The notes beneath the pieces are model-generated. The model made no database searches. It saw nothing but the letters and a program-made list of their open reading frames with translations, and was not told the DNA's origin. Positions 1 to 11,984 of a DNA stretch of 64,000 nt are shown piece by piece. The stretch is from NCBI GenBank assembly GCA_905250125.1, contig CAJNOL010000647.1, positions 51,771 through 115,770 on the forward strand, given 5' to 3'. Each line of letters starts with the position of its first letter. Positions within the stretch are counted from its first letter, which is position 1. Source of the stretch: Rotaria sordida. Lineage: Eukaryota > Rotifera > Eurotatoria > Philodinida > Philodinidae. The translations under genes were made by a program, and so were the position numbers.

Positions 1-812
1 ATTCTATTCTCCTTATTGGTGGGGATTATAGATTAGAAAAGAATTCCAGAAAGATTCATCCCATTGTCGCTTTGTTCTAGAGGAACAAGGATAATAAGTT
101 TCTCTAAGACAGAGATTATTGCGTTTTGTATATATATATTTTTCATATCTCAATAAAGCAACAATTTCACGACCTGATTTTTTTACAAACTGATGTTATA
201 CATTGTTACTTGTAGTAGAAAGATCAACTTTATCTTATTCAATGTTCTTGAATCACTACTACTATTATTTTTGGTGGCATTCTTTCAACCTTCTGAATGA
301 AAACAGCAGTTTATCTTGAATTTCTTTTGCTCTATCTCATCGATATTTTCTTGGATATAATAGAAATGCGAAAGAATAAGAGAATATACAAGTGATTTTC
401 TCATAGAGCGTGCCGAAAGTAAATATTTCTTCTGTACAGTACACATCTCCTTTACATAGTGTCACTTTATGTTGCCTGTAGAGGAGAGCTAGCAGTATAT
501 GTGTTCCATCTACATCTTCTTTTATTCTGCTATCATGTTTGAACTAGTATACTTGCTCTTTTCTTGTATGTTCAGGTACATTCGTTTTCTTTTTCTTTCT
601 TTCTGTATGGTTCATGTGTGTTCTCTCGTATTTTCTATTGAGTTCTCATCTCTTTATTACATTCTAGTGAATTTTTTCCGTTACCACTCTTTGAAACTAT
701 AAAATTTTGTATGTATGCCATCAAATAATAATTCTATCTGATTGATAGCTGGTTAGTGGTCAATTATCTTCAGAAAGTAAACAGATAGTAAGTACATGTC
801 TCGATAATAAAA

Positions 813-1073
813 ATGAGTAATCCTCACGATATCTTGGAATTATTATTAAACTTGACATCAGATAAATTATTCTGTAATTCACTACTTTCAATCAGTTCTA
901 GCAAAGAACAAATTGTATTTAATCTCTATAAATGTTGGGATTATACTTTGGAAAGAATATCTCATATATTTGAAATGAAGACGATCTTGAATCATGATGA
1001 CAAATTAGATGATCAAGATTTAGAAGATCTCTTACCATCAACATCCACACATCACCATCTTGGTGAGTGTTAG
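813..1073 (+). CDS. Small hypothetical protein, partly conserved between the two arms
   Basis: This is an 86-codon frame from ATG, not recognised. Its first 20 or so codons are conserved in the right arm (reading down from ~39285), where both copies encode LLNLTSDKL, but that copy then hits a stop. The left frame runs directly into the telomere-like hairpin at ~1062. A GTGAGT sequence at ~1062 would make a good splice donor, so the frame may be a first exon rather than a complete gene. There is no signal peptide or known domain. It could also be noncoding sequence that is open by chance. Confidence 0.35.
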   Translation: MSNPHDILELLLNLTSDKLFCNSLLSISSSKEQIVFNLYKCWDYTLERISHIFEMKTILNHDDKLDDQDLEDLLPSTSTHHHLGEC

Positions 1074-1123
1074 TGTGTGAAATGTAGATAGTTTCTCTTC
1101 TCTAAATTCACACACCCACTCCT
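1062..1123. repeat. Telomere-like hairpin, copy A (degenerate)
   Basis: A G-rich arm (GGTGAGTGTTAGTGTGTGAA) is followed by a loop containing TTTCTCTTCTC and a complementary arm (TTCACACACCCACTCC). The arm order and loop motif match the cleaner copies elsewhere, but the TGTGGG units are eroded. It lies where the small frame at 813-1073 ends. Confidence 0.6.
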
Positions 1124-1649
1124 GCATCATAGCTGCTCAACCTATGATAAAATACATCTGGCGCAAAAATCTTTTTTGAAAATTAAGATGGACTGATGAT
1201 TCTTAGTTCTTCGTGAAACAAGAACAGTGATTCACTCTTTTGCTTTAACTGTTATCATCATGAGACTAATCAATAATTTTCTTGATCCTTTATTTCATTT
1301 TATTTTCTTGTTAAGTGAAAAAGTTAGTTAAAAATCTTCTATTTTTATGTCACAGGTAACGATGAGTAATATTAGTTTGTACACTGCAAATTCGTGAACA
1401 TGTTTCTTTATTGAGATATGAGCAATACAACGAATGCTTTTGGAGTTTTTTCCTACGCTGTGAGTTCTACAAATGAGAAAACTATGAGCTCAAACAGAGA
1501 GTATCTAGGAATATGATATTCGCATTATTATGGTTACCAGTACGCGGTAAATAGTACTTGTCAGTGAGGGGATATTGACCCGTTTGATTATTGCCTCAAA
1601 GAAATCCAGTTGTATGAAAATTTCAATTTTTTTATCAACTTTGAATATA

Positions 1650-2580
1650 TGTCTTTACCAAAGAAGAGGCTCATAAAGAGGGCAACTCGACTGACTTCGG
1701 AATTCTCAAAAGAAGTACATATTTCGGTGCAGAATGAGACTATAAATCATTTAATACCACGTTCAAACTATTTGGAAAACGATTCAATGGCGTCTAACCC
1801 AGATTGCTATATCATATTGTTACTGCATCCAGGTGGCTGTATAGTGTCAACAAGTTTGTCAAAGTATCTCTTTGCCTGTCTATAAATAGGCTAATTTGAA
1901 AGAGCGGCAAATTCTGCACAAATTCTTCGATGAATCATTCAGAAATAGTAAACATAAGCTGAATTTATGATGAGCCAATAGTGTTTCTATCGATATTTTA
2001 TGTACGTCATGAAGGCTTAGGCTTCTCAAGTGTTTTCAAAGCGGCTTTACAATGGACTTATTAGCTAAAATTGTTCGAGAGTTGATATTGCCTCATCAAA
2101 ACAAAAACTGATTATGTGATTTTTCGGAACGGATCTAAGATGACTAGTGGAGGTTTGTCATCTGTATATTTATGATATTCACAAGAAAATTGTGCCAGCG
2201 TGTAGTCCGTCAAAGGTTGCATCAAATTCTTAAAAGAAAGATTCACCATAAAGCTCTTTAGAAAGAAACTGAGATGGGTGAATCTTTGTGACGTACTCAA
2301 AATTTCAATAGAAACACTATTAGTTCACCATGAATTCAGCTTATTTTACTATTTCTGGATGATTCATCGAATAATTAGTGCAAAATTCGCTCCTCTTTCA
2401 AATGAGACTATTTACAGACAGATGAACAAATGTTCTCACAAAGTTATTGTTAGTGTACAGCCGTTTGATCGCCAGAAATCATCGAATCGCTTTCCAAATA
2501 GTTTGAATGTGGCATCAAATGATCTGTGGACTCACTCTGCATCGAAATATATACCAGTTTTGAAAATGCCTAGGTAAACT
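1650..2580. mobile_element. Foldback (long inverted repeat) element, ~0.9 kb
   Basis: Sequence from ~1690 to ~2030 reappears in reverse complement at ~2280-2560. Examples are the block at 1745-1790 against 2480-2515, and 1880-2000 against 2300-2420. The two arms meet around a short centre at ~2050-2270. The open frames at 1610-1885 and 2278-2577 are products of the two arms and I do not regard them as genes. There is no recognisable transposase. The exact termini and any target duplication were not resolved. Confidence 0.65.
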
Positions 2581-3735
2581 GATTCGTCTTCTTATTGGTC
2601 TCCATCCTTTATTGATAGCCTTTCGAAATGTATGGTCTTGAGATTTGAACTCTGAAGACTGTTTCTTGATAATTAATAACGATACTACAAAATTTAAGGA
2701 ACCATGAGCTAACGGTGATTCGCCTTCTCAGCTCTCTGATCAAATGCAAAACACTTATTATTTACCACTTACTGTTGTATGGTACTCGCTACCATCTAAT
2801 ACTTGCCTAACTAGTAGTAAATGATGAAGACTATGGCGCAACAATAAATAACCTATGGTTATGCTAAGCATTTATTACTACTATATAGGAGATTTTTCAA
2901 TCATAAAAACACTTATTGTTACTTTGGTAAGTGGAAGTCTAAGTACCGGTAAACGTGACACTCCTCAGGATATTAGTTGATTAATTTTCTTCATTAATGG
3001 ATTTTTTGTAAGTTATACCTGTTATATTCATATTTCCTAGTAGCTTACAGTGTACTGAAAAGGTTAGATAACCCTTCGGACTTGATCATTTGAAGAAGAA
3101 GGTATATCTTTTTCGTTGAAATTTTCAAAATATCCTAAAAACTACATAGCTGTGATAAGCTACATCTAGCAACAAATGAATCCAAGGATGACAAACGAGA
3201 ATGATCAGACAATAGGGAATCACAGGTCTCGATAGGCAACATCGAAAATGAATAATCACTCAATTCGTCAGGCAAATGTTATTAATAAAAATTCGTTGAA
3301 CTATCCATTGTATATTCCAAGATACAAATGAAAAACATTCATGACGCAATTAGAGGATTGTTGCAACACAACGTCATTAGCATTCTTTTGATTTCGAAAC
3401 GCTTTAGAATTTTTGCTATTACGGTATATTTGTACCCGATGACATGCCATAGAAGAACCTGTAAGATAGAGATGATAGTAGTTATGGTCATATGGTTAGA
3501 ATCAGTCTATGGTTCTTAGTTAAATCATATTAGTTGCAATGCCTGTTGTCTAACAGTCACTATACGCTTCGTGAACGAATTGTCAAGGAAATGAAAGAGA
3601 GTGTACAATGAGTAATCTGAGTGATGAGTTTCGCGAGACTCAACGACATTCTTCTGAAAAGTACTAGTTTCTATCCGGATTGATACAATCCACTAGGGAT
3701 TGTTGGACCATAGTAGCTAATCAGTCTTTATTTCT
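2581..3735. other. No gene seen
   Basis: AT-rich sequence with many stops in all frames and no recognisable repeat or RNA gene. The missing first exon of the FG-GAP gene at 3736 may lie here, because that coding block opens with an acceptor-like TTACTTAG at ~3745-3752. I could not identify the exon. Confidence 0.4.
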
Positions 3736-6015
3736 TTGTTGTTATTTTACTTAGTTCCAAAATGTGAACTTAATTTTAAAGCAACGGCTCGAAATCCTAT
3801 TGACTATAAGAGTGATCTACGATCTGTCGCCATGGGTGACTTTAACAACGATACCTGGCTAGATATTGCTGTTGCCAATTACGCTGCCGACAATATAGCT
3901 ATATATTTTGGATATGGCGATGGCACTATGATAAGCCCAGTTACGTATTTGACCGGTCCTGGCTCTGCTCCGCGCATGGTCGCTGTTGGTGATTTCGATA
4001 ACGATCTTCGACTGGATGTCGTCGTCGCAAATTTCGGTACGAATAGCATCTGTATATTTCTTAAATTCCAAAATGGAAATTTTGTGAATCAAACAGTTCT
4101 ATCAACTGGATCATCTCGTCCAGTTTGGATCCACGTAGCAGATCTTAACAATGACACAGCATTGGATATTGTCAGTGCTAACTACGGCACACACAGTGTA
4201 AGCACATTTTATGGGTATGGAAATGGAAGCTTTTCAAATCCAAGCACATACTCTACGGGCTATGACTCTTTTCCGTTTGCGGTTGTCAGTGGCGATTTCA
4301 ACAACGACAAACAGATGGATCTTGCTATCGCTAATTATGGCACAAACAATGTTGGTATACTACTTGGAACTAGTAACAATACTTTCGCGAATCAAATCAC
4401 ATTCTCAACTGGTCTGAATTCCCATCCATACTCACTTGCTGTTGGTCATTTAAACAACGACACTATGCTAGATATTGCCGTCACCAACTATGGAAATAAC
4501 AGTGTAGGTATATTTCTGGGTCACAGTAATGGAACTTTTGTGAGCCAAGCGACATATTTCCTCAGTGGTGCTTCTCCATATTCTATTTGTATTGGTGACT
4601 TCAATAATGACAACCGAATGGATTTAGTCGTAACTAATAATGGCACTAACAATACAGCTCTACTTGTCGGATATGGCAACGGCACTTTTGCCAGTCCAAA
4701 AATGTATTCAACTGGATCTTCTTCATCAATCTCCATTGCCATAGGTGATTTAAACAGAGATAATCGTTTAGACATTGCTGTCATCAATAATGATACGAAT
4801 ACCATAAGTATCATGCTTGGTTATGACGAGTTTTTTCCAATACAAACGACATATTTAACTGATCGTGCCCCATACTTTTTAGCTCTTGGTGATTTTAATA
4901 ATGACATCGAACTGGATATCGTCGTCGCTAATCAGTTGAACAATACTATAAGTATCCTTCTCGGATATGGAAATGGTTCTTTTGCACATCAAGTGACGTA
5001 CTCAACTGGCTCTAAACCGTTGTCTGTAGCTCTTGGGGACTTTAACAACGATACTCAACTAGATATCGTCGTTACTAATGCGGATAACAACACTGTAAGT
5101 GTCCTTCTCGGATATGGCAATGGCTCTTTTGCAAATCAAACAACATATTCAACTGGTTCTGCACCATACTCTGTAGCTGTTGGTGATTTTAACAACGACA
5201 ACCGACTGGATATCGTCGTCGCTAATTGGGGTGAAAATACTACAAGTGTCCTTCTCGGATATGGCAATGGTTCTTTTGCAAATCAAACGACATATTCAAC
5301 TGGCTTCGGGCCACAGTCTGTAGCTGTTGGTGATTTTAATAACGACGTCCGACTGGATATCGTCACCGCTAATTTTGGTGACAACACTATAAGTGTACTT
5401 CTCGGATATGGCAATGCTTCTTTTGCAAATCAAACAACATATTCAACTGGCTCTGGGTCACGCTCTGTAGCTGTTGGTGATTTTAATAACGACAGCCGAC
5501 AGGATATCGTCGTTGCTAATTTCAATGACAACAATGTAGGTGTACTACTTCGGTATGACAGAGGAGCTCTGAAAGACAAAATCACATTTGCATCTGGCGA
5601 TGGTTCTCGTTTACGAAGCTTTGCTGTTTTTGACTTCAATAATGATAGCCTACTAGATATTGCTGTTGCCAACTATGGTACCAATAACATCAGTATTCTT
5701 CTTGGACATGAGAATGGCACGTTTGGAAACCAAATGATGTTTTCAACGGGCTTAAATTCTCATCCTTACTCAATGGCTATCCATGATTTTAATAAAGACG
5801 GTCAAGCAGATATAGCCGTAGCGAATTATGGTAGTAAAAAACTTGTTGCATTTCTGGGCAGTGGGAACGGAACATTTGAAAATCAAGCGAGTTACGGTGT
5901 AAATTTCGATTTCGCTCCATTGATGGTTGGTGCTGGCAGTTTCAACAAAGATGGACGTTCAGAAATTTTGGTGTACGGATATTATGTGATCAAGTTTGTA
6001 GTCAATTTATCATGA
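3736..6015 (+). CDS. FG-GAP/VCBS-repeat protein, N-terminal portion (left-arm copy)
   Basis: About 15 repeats of ~45-50 residues carry the core GDFNNDxxLDIVVAN, the Asp/Asn-rich calcium-loop type (DxNxDxxxD) of FG-GAP/VCBS and integrin-alpha beta-propellers. Between cores the spacer reads roughly LLGYGNGSFxNQxTYSTG, with many N-x-S/T sites, which fits a secreted or surface glycoprotein. The upstream limit is only the open frame (a TTG). The conserved part starts at LVPKCELNF after an acceptor-like TTAG, so a first exon, perhaps with a signal peptide, is probably missing. The frame ends soon after a degenerate repeat (NKDGRSEIL). The right-arm paralogue continues there, and its matching C-terminal half lies at 9951-11654. 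Either this is a broken long gene or two tandem genes. Confidence 0.8.
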   Translation: MLLFYLVPKCELNFKATARNPIDYKSDLRSVAMGDFNNDTWLDIAVANYAADNIAIYFGYGDGTMISPVTYLTGPGSAPRMVAVGDFDNDLRLDVVVANFGTNSICIFLKFQNGNFVNQTVLSTGSSRPVWIHVADLNNDTALDIVSANYGTHSVSTFYGYGNGSFSNPSTYSTGYDSFPFAVVSGDFNNDKQMDLAIANYGTNNVGILLGTSNNTFANQITFSTGLNSHPYSLAVGHLNNDTMLDIAVTNYGNNSVGIFLGHSNGTFVSQATYFLSGASPYSICIGDFNNDNRMDLVVTNNGTNNTALLVGYGNGTFASPKMYSTGSSSSISIAIGDLNRDNRLDIAVINNDTNTISIMLGYDEFFPIQTTYLTDRAPYFLALGDFNNDIELDIVVANQLNNTISILLGYGNGSFAHQVTYSTGSKPLSVALGDFNNDTQLDIVVTNADNNTVSVLLGYGNGSFANQTTYSTGSAPYSVAVGDFNNDNRLDIVVANWGENTTSVLLGYGNGSFANQTTYSTGFGPQSVAVGDFNNDVRLDIVTANFGDNTISVLLGYGNASFANQTTYSTGSGSRSVAVGDFNNDSRQDIVVANFNDNNVGVLLRYDRGALKDKITFASGDGSRLRSFAVFDFNNDSLLDIAVANYGTNNISILLGHENGTFGNQMMFSTGLNSHPYSMAIHDFNKDGQADIAVANYGSKKLVAFLGSGNGTFENQASYGVNFDFAPLMVGAGSFNKDGRSEILVYGYYVIKFVVNLS

Positions 6016-7094
6016 TTTCGAATGATTTTTTCACATAAGGCGTGATCGTTTGAGCAAATTTGTCGATTTATTGGCAATAAATGGAATATCTGACAAATTT
6101 CAAAACTTTAAATGTTATTATTTTTGGCAATATGATCACCTTTCTCTGAAGACCACTTTGGAGAATAGAATATAGTACAGATGACAGTGTTGTTAATGTC
6201 TTTTACTGAAGAGATCACTTTGAATATTTATGCAATAGCATCGATTAAGTTTGCCAACGCCATACACGCTGATCGTTGTTAAACTTGCATCGATGAAAAG
6301 GGTAAGACGACTTTCTTAAATCAGTACGATGCAGTTAACTTTTTCACCGGTATGCATGATACTTCTTTGAACAGAAGATCAAGTTGATGGGAATTCTATT
6401 TCATTGATTTGAAGATATCATATACCATCTATGAAATGTGTCTGACTTTTCAGCAAAGAGGACGAGTAATATTTAGATTGAAACTTACACTGGATTGTCC
6501 AATGAGAAATTCGCATTATCGTCAGCTGTGTTTTGCAATTGCGCGACTAGGAGTGTCAGAGCTCAAATGTCAAACATGGTACAGGTTAGGTACACTTGTT
6601 GCATAGATGGGGGACAATAATGGACTGCACAAATTTTAAATAATGCAAGAGACTCTAAAAGAAAACTAATTTCATAAGATAACTTCTCGTGAGAAGGGCT
6701 GTGTTTGATGTTTTTTGTCCAAGAAAGGAATTGATCTGTTCATTTTTCAGACAAAGAAAGATTATAAATAAACCATTTTTCAATACAATTCTATCTCACG
6801 AATAAGGATTAGTGAGTTTCCATGGAATAAATATCACCTATCGATACTAATCGGCTAAGCCTTATACGGAAACGTATTCACCATCTTGTTTAGCCTTCTA
6901 TAAGTTCGTATTGGAAGTTTATAACTATATAAAATATTCGAATTTCATTTTCACTAGTTTCTCTATACTGTGTATCTTTTAGATGGTATAATTAACATAA
7001 CAATGAAGTTTAGAAGCAAATTGAATTATCAGCAATTTAAATTTATTTGGAATTTGAAAATAAATTATAGATAGTTTAATTTATTTTATAACAA

Positions 7095-8800
7095 AAGAGG
7101 GGCTCACAGGAATCTGATTCGGTCCATTGAATCTTTTTTGCCTCCTATATCATTGAATGATACATTTAATGAAAGAGCACAATGTGGTGAATATTTTAAT
7201 AATAAATTTGATATGCTTCAGTAACATTTCAATGAGTTTCTCTGCACCCCGATTATGAAAAACTTGAGGCATAAATTTGGTGAAGTACATGGACAATATG
7301 TGACATTGTTAAAATAGGATTACAAAACTATGAATCATGGTTGGAAATGTAATCAACAAATCTTGACTCAGACTATTTTTCATAGAACCAAATTGTCTTG
7401 TAAACAAAAGTGATTTTACACTCTGAAAGACTTGGCTACTAAAGAATGGCGTGGATACGAAATGGAATAGTACGTTCAAGAGTCTGCAAACCATAGGAGC
7501 TTGAGGACTTACAAACGTAGAAGTAAAAGACCGCTACAGGATATCTATTTTCGAAACTCTGAAAAATACCTATTTTAGCTTGCAGCTAGCCGAAAATAGT
7601 GGGCAACCAAGTGGGCATTAGGTGAAAAATCGAAAATGTACTTTTGCAAAGTTCAAAAAGTGCTACATGCATCTTGAACTATGAACTATTTAATGGCGTA
7701 AAAATCTTTCCTACAAAGTTCAAGTAGAGTGGTAACTCAGCTAATTAAAAATCGTCTTGAAAATAGAAGCATCTATGCAATACAATTTTTTTTCTGAACC
7801 CACTGACGTGACAATTGAACACAATATATATTATAAATTTGAATAATATCCGTTGTCGATTAATAAAAACAGTTGTCAATTTACTACTGAAAGTTCCTGA
7901 GAATCAAGTTTTTTTTCCATTATGGTTTTCCAAACGATTATATGAGTAAAATGAACATCCTCGTCAGTCCTGAATTTGAAACTTAATCAAGCTATGCCAG
8001 AATGTTCTTCCATGTTATCTATCACTATAGTTAACATAAATTAGCATAAATGTTTCTGGATCCTATAGAAGGCTTTCGAAACAGTCGCGGTTTTTCAAGT
8101 ATTTTCTATCTTTCTCGGGTGAAGGATTTCTTTTATTCAATAAAAAGATCATATTCAGAATCAGCACAAGAAACTGCATCGAACGAAATATGATACATTT
8201 ATTTTACAGCGAAATATGTTCCTTTGATATTTTTTCACCATGAGATCTTCCTAAATTGAGTTACTCGAAAAAATTGACTGTTGAAGAGGATTGTTCTACT
8301 TTTCATCATTCACTAGGCTTAGGAGTAACAATCGTAGAGACAGAGCAAGTTTTTATGCACAAAAGAAATGCCATGTCCCCATAACAAACCACAGTTGTCC
8401 ATTGTGCCAACCGCCTCTGTATCTTTTGATATCAAACTCCTTTCAGCTTGGAGGACTGTACTGAGCGAGCTGTTTGAAAAATGTTTTGTTGGGAAGGCAG
8501 TTTTCTTCTACAAAAAATAGTCTGTGTCAAGATTTCTTGAGCACATTTTCAATCACGATCAATAGTTTTATGACCCTACTCGAGCAGTGTCATATATTGT
8601 CTATATGTCTCACCATATATATGCCTCAATTTTTTCATGATTGGAGAGCAGAGAAACTCTTTGAAATGTTACTGAAGCATATCGAATGTAGTACTACAAT
8701 ATTTGGCAACTTGAGCTCTTTCATTGTATATATCATACAATGGCATTGAAGGTAAAGAAGTTGAATGGATTCAATCAGATTCTTATGGGTCCACCTGGTT
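7095..8800. mobile_element. Foldback element with ~400-bp inverted arms
   Basis: Sequence ~7100-7500 matches the reverse complement of ~8440-8795 over most of its length. Shared blocks include GATATGCTTCAGTAACATTT on the left and its complement near 8665-8690. The right arm on the minus strand gives short peptide-like stretches with several stops. It may be a decayed coding sequence, but I could not assign a family. The unique centre is ~7.5-8.4 kb. The termini are approximate. Confidence 0.65.
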
Positions 8801-9454
8801 TAAATTATTTGCACTTTATAACTTATTAAATTAAAAATTAAATTATTCTATTGTTTTGTGATCCTTTATGTAAGAAATATATTCTACTTTTAACATGATG
8901 TTTATTTATAAATCAAGTGATATACAATTCTCTCATGCCACCGATAGTAGATGCGGTCAGTTACCGCTACATTACCAAGTAACGAGTAACGAAATATTTG
9001 CGAATTTGAGTTTTTTGTTTAGGAAGGCCTATTATTCGAAAAAAATGATTTATTATAAACTTCGATGAAAAGCTTGTTCGAGTCGAAGAAACCAAATCTA
9101 TGTAAGATTTGCGAAAAAAACAAACTCGAAAATTTTTAGAAATCAATTAGAGATTCGGATTCCTCCGCCTTCGAAACCTTTCATCAAACTGTATGCAATG
9201 TCGTTATTTTCGAAAAATAGCTCTTCCTTAACGGAAAAATCAAGGTTACAAATTTTTCGTTACTCATTAGTTGGTAACGTAATGGCGAGCGACCTTTCCC
9301 ACTGTGGATTCGATGAAAGCATTATGTCTCATTTGGTGCATAAAAAAATATAATGTTAACAATAGGCTATATTTTTTGCATGAAGCATCACAAACAAGTA
9401 GAATAATTTAATAGAATTTACACTTTAATAAATTACAAAGTGCAAATAATTTAA
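8801..9454. mobile_element. Palindromic MITE-like element abutting the previous one
   Basis: The left end TAAATTATTTGCACTTTATA is mirrored by TACAAAGTGCAAATAATTTA at the right end. Inner blocks at 8955-9000 (TACCAAGTAACGAGTAACG) and 9255-9300 are also inverted copies, so the whole 654 bp folds back. It has no coding capacity and directly joins the element at 7095-8800. Confidence 0.65.
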
Positions 9455-9950
9455 ATCTAAAATAAAATAAATCATTTATAGCTTGAATTTATTTTACATT
9501 AACGGGACAAATAAAACCCATAGGTTGTACCTAAATATAGGGGTGCATATTGCAAATTCATTAAAAAGCATAAGAATGTCCTACATATTTGGAGGGTTTG
9601 AATTCTCCAAACCACAAATTTTTTATTTTCGTTTTCTAGATATATTTTTACATGAGTTACACATTTCGTCAGGCGAGAGATATCCATAAATAACACTGAT
9701 CATTTCAATTCTATGATCATTGGTGATCGCTCGTTGATGCACTTATCGATGAAGTGACATTATTCGTGCTGCAATGATTTGATAGAAAAAAGAATGTAAA
9801 GAATAGTTCTGATTCAGATATGTGTACGCAAATGCTCAGCTAGCACTAAACTGAATTCTCAATTTATTACTTCCTCAATACTAATTCTTCTCGTCGCTAT
9901 CAAATACGAGTATACCGTGGTCTAACTCTTTCTTTGACTGAAGACGTACT

Positions 9951-11654
9951 ATGCGAGCAGCTCTTATTATTGTCGCATATGATAGTGTCGATTATTTAGA
10001 TGTGCTTGTTACATACGACATAGGATCATTTTATCATCCCATCAAGTATTCCACTGGCGTTTGGTCAAGGTCTGTAGCAGTTGGCGATTTTAATAACGAC
10101 ACCCGATTAGATATCGTTGTCACTAATCAGTATGACAACACTGTAAGTGTCCTTCTCGGCTATGGCAATGGCTTATTCGCAAATCAAATGACATTTTCAA
10201 CTGGCTCCTCACCATTCTCTGCAGCTGTTGGCGACTTTAACAACGACACTCATCTGGATATCGTCGTCGCTAATAGATATGACAACAGTATAAGTGTCCT
10301 TCTCGGATATGGAAATGGCTCTTTTGCAAATCAAACGAAATATTCAACTGGCTCTGGCGGAGTATCTGTAGCTGTTGGTGACTTTAACAACGACATCCGA
10401 CTGGATATCGTCGTTGTTAATGTTGACAACACTGTAAGCATCCTTGTGGGATATGGCAATGGCTCTTTTGAAAATCAAACAAAGTATTCAACTGGCTATC
10501 AACCATGGCCTGTAGCTGTTGGCGACTTTGACAACGATACCCGACTGGATATCGTCATCGGTAATTTTGGTGAGAACACTACAAGTGTCCTTCTCGGATA
10601 TGGCAATGGCTCTTTTGCAAATCAAACGAAATATTCAACTGGTTCTTACCCACAATCTGTAGCTGTTGGTGACTTTAACAACGACACCCATCTGGACATC
10701 GTTGTTGCTAATTATGGTGACAACACTATAAGTGTGCTTCTCGGATATGGAAATGGCTCCTTTGAAAATCAAACGAAATATTTTTCTGGCTCTGGGCCCA
10801 GCTCTGTAGCTGTTGATGATTTTAATAACGACAACCGACTGGATATAGTCGTTGTTAATTGGAATAATAACACTATGAGTGTCTTTCTTGGATATGGCAA
10901 CGGCTTTTTTGCAAATCAAATGACACATTCAACTGGTCTTAGTCCTTCATCTGTAGCTGTTCACGATTTTAATAGCGACACCCGACTGGATATCGTCGTC
11001 GTTAATGATAATGAGGCAAGTGTTAGTGTATATCTCGGATATCCCAATGAAGGTTTTCTAAACCAAATGAGTCTCATAACTGGGAATGGGTCTCGGCCTA
11101 AGTCATTTGCCATTGGAGATTTTAACAATGATGGTCAAATAGATATTGTAGTTGCGAATTCAGGCACTAACAACGTCGGTATTTTTCTGAGGTATGGAAA
11201 TGGTTCTTTCGCAAATCAAATGACATATCCAACCGATTCCTCTCCATGGGCTGTAGCTGTTGGTGATTTCAACAACGATACGATACTTGATATCGTTGTC
11301 GTGAATCATGGTAATGACACTGTTGGTATATTTCTTGGATGGGGTAATGGTTCTTTTTCAAGCCAGAAAACGTTTACAACTGGTTTCAACTCTCAACCGA
11401 ACGCAGTTGCCGTTGGTGATTTCAACAACGACACCTTGCTAGACATTATTGTCGCCAATTATGGCACAAGCAATGTCGGTGTGTTGCTTGGATATGGTAA
11501 TGGCTCCTTCGCTGATGTAAAAAGTTTTTCGATCGGTTATGGCTCTCTTCCGTTCTCGGTTTCCGTTGGTGATTTGAACAATGATGGAAAACTGGATTTC
11601 GCCGTCGCCAATGAAGAAGCTGACAATCTAAAAATTTTCTTACAGACTTGTTAA
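9951..11654 (+). CDS. FG-GAP/VCBS-repeat protein, C-terminal portion (left-arm copy)
   Basis: 567 codons with about 11 complete repeats of the GDFNNDTRLDIVVAN type, many N-glycosylation sites and conserved spacers. The first residues (IIVAYDSVDYLDVLVTYDIGSF) align with an internal position of the right-arm protein (IAIIYDRNDNVDIFVAYNRGSF), not with its N-terminus. The C-terminus, ending LKIFLQTC, matches that protein's end (LNILLQTC). It is therefore best read as the second half of a gene whose first half is 3736-6015. The ATG at 9951 may be incidental and no signal peptide is visible. If transcribed alone it would lack the N-terminal propeller. Confidence 0.8.
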   Translation: MRAALIIVAYDSVDYLDVLVTYDIGSFYHPIKYSTGVWSRSVAVGDFNNDTRLDIVVTNQYDNTVSVLLGYGNGLFANQMTFSTGSSPFSAAVGDFNNDTHLDIVVANRYDNSISVLLGYGNGSFANQTKYSTGSGGVSVAVGDFNNDIRLDIVVVNVDNTVSILVGYGNGSFENQTKYSTGYQPWPVAVGDFDNDTRLDIVIGNFGENTTSVLLGYGNGSFANQTKYSTGSYPQSVAVGDFNNDTHLDIVVANYGDNTISVLLGYGNGSFENQTKYFSGSGPSSVAVDDFNNDNRLDIVVVNWNNNTMSVFLGYGNGFFANQMTHSTGLSPSSVAVHDFNSDTRLDIVVVNDNEASVSVYLGYPNEGFLNQMSLITGNGSRPKSFAIGDFNNDGQIDIVVANSGTNNVGIFLRYGNGSFANQMTYPTDSSPWAVAVGDFNNDTILDIVVVNHGNDTVGIFLGWGNGSFSSQKTFTTGFNSQPNAVAVGDFNNDTLLDIIVANYGTSNVGVLLGYGNGSFADVKSFSIGYGSLPFSVSVGDLNNDGKLDFAVANEEADNLKIFLQTC

Positions 11655-11984
11655 TGTCGCAACTCCTACCTTGAACTTTTTTAAATTTCATTCACTATTT
11701 CTAACTTTTACTTAGTCTCACTAATATTTCTTATAATCTTTTCTTATTCATCTTTTGTTTCCTATGCTCAAATAAACTGTGGTTGAGAGTGGGTACCTCA
11801 ACCAAAGTATGATGTGTTTCTACCCCGCTTAGAGTGTGATACATAGTGTATAAGTTTCACGGCAAATTCTCGAAAGACTTCGCATCATAATAATAGATGT
11901 CGTTACTACAATGAGGAGTAAAACAAACTTGAAGGCGTTCGGACCTTGCTTAAGAGTCTCATCATAATGGATAAATCAAACGAA

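Larger units (their letters stand above)
6016..9950. other. ~3.9 kb block separating the two halves of the left FG-GAP gene
   Basis: This block has no equivalent in the right arm, where one reading frame spans the same repeats. It contains the foldback elements at 7095-8800 and 8801-9454. Nothing coding was recognised. At 6016-7094 and 9455-9950 I see only AT-rich sequence. No clean target duplication was found at the two junctions. Confidence 0.6.

Noticed and set aside
1610..2577. Three frames of 62-99 codons
   Set aside because: They fall in the two arms of a foldback element and mirror one another.
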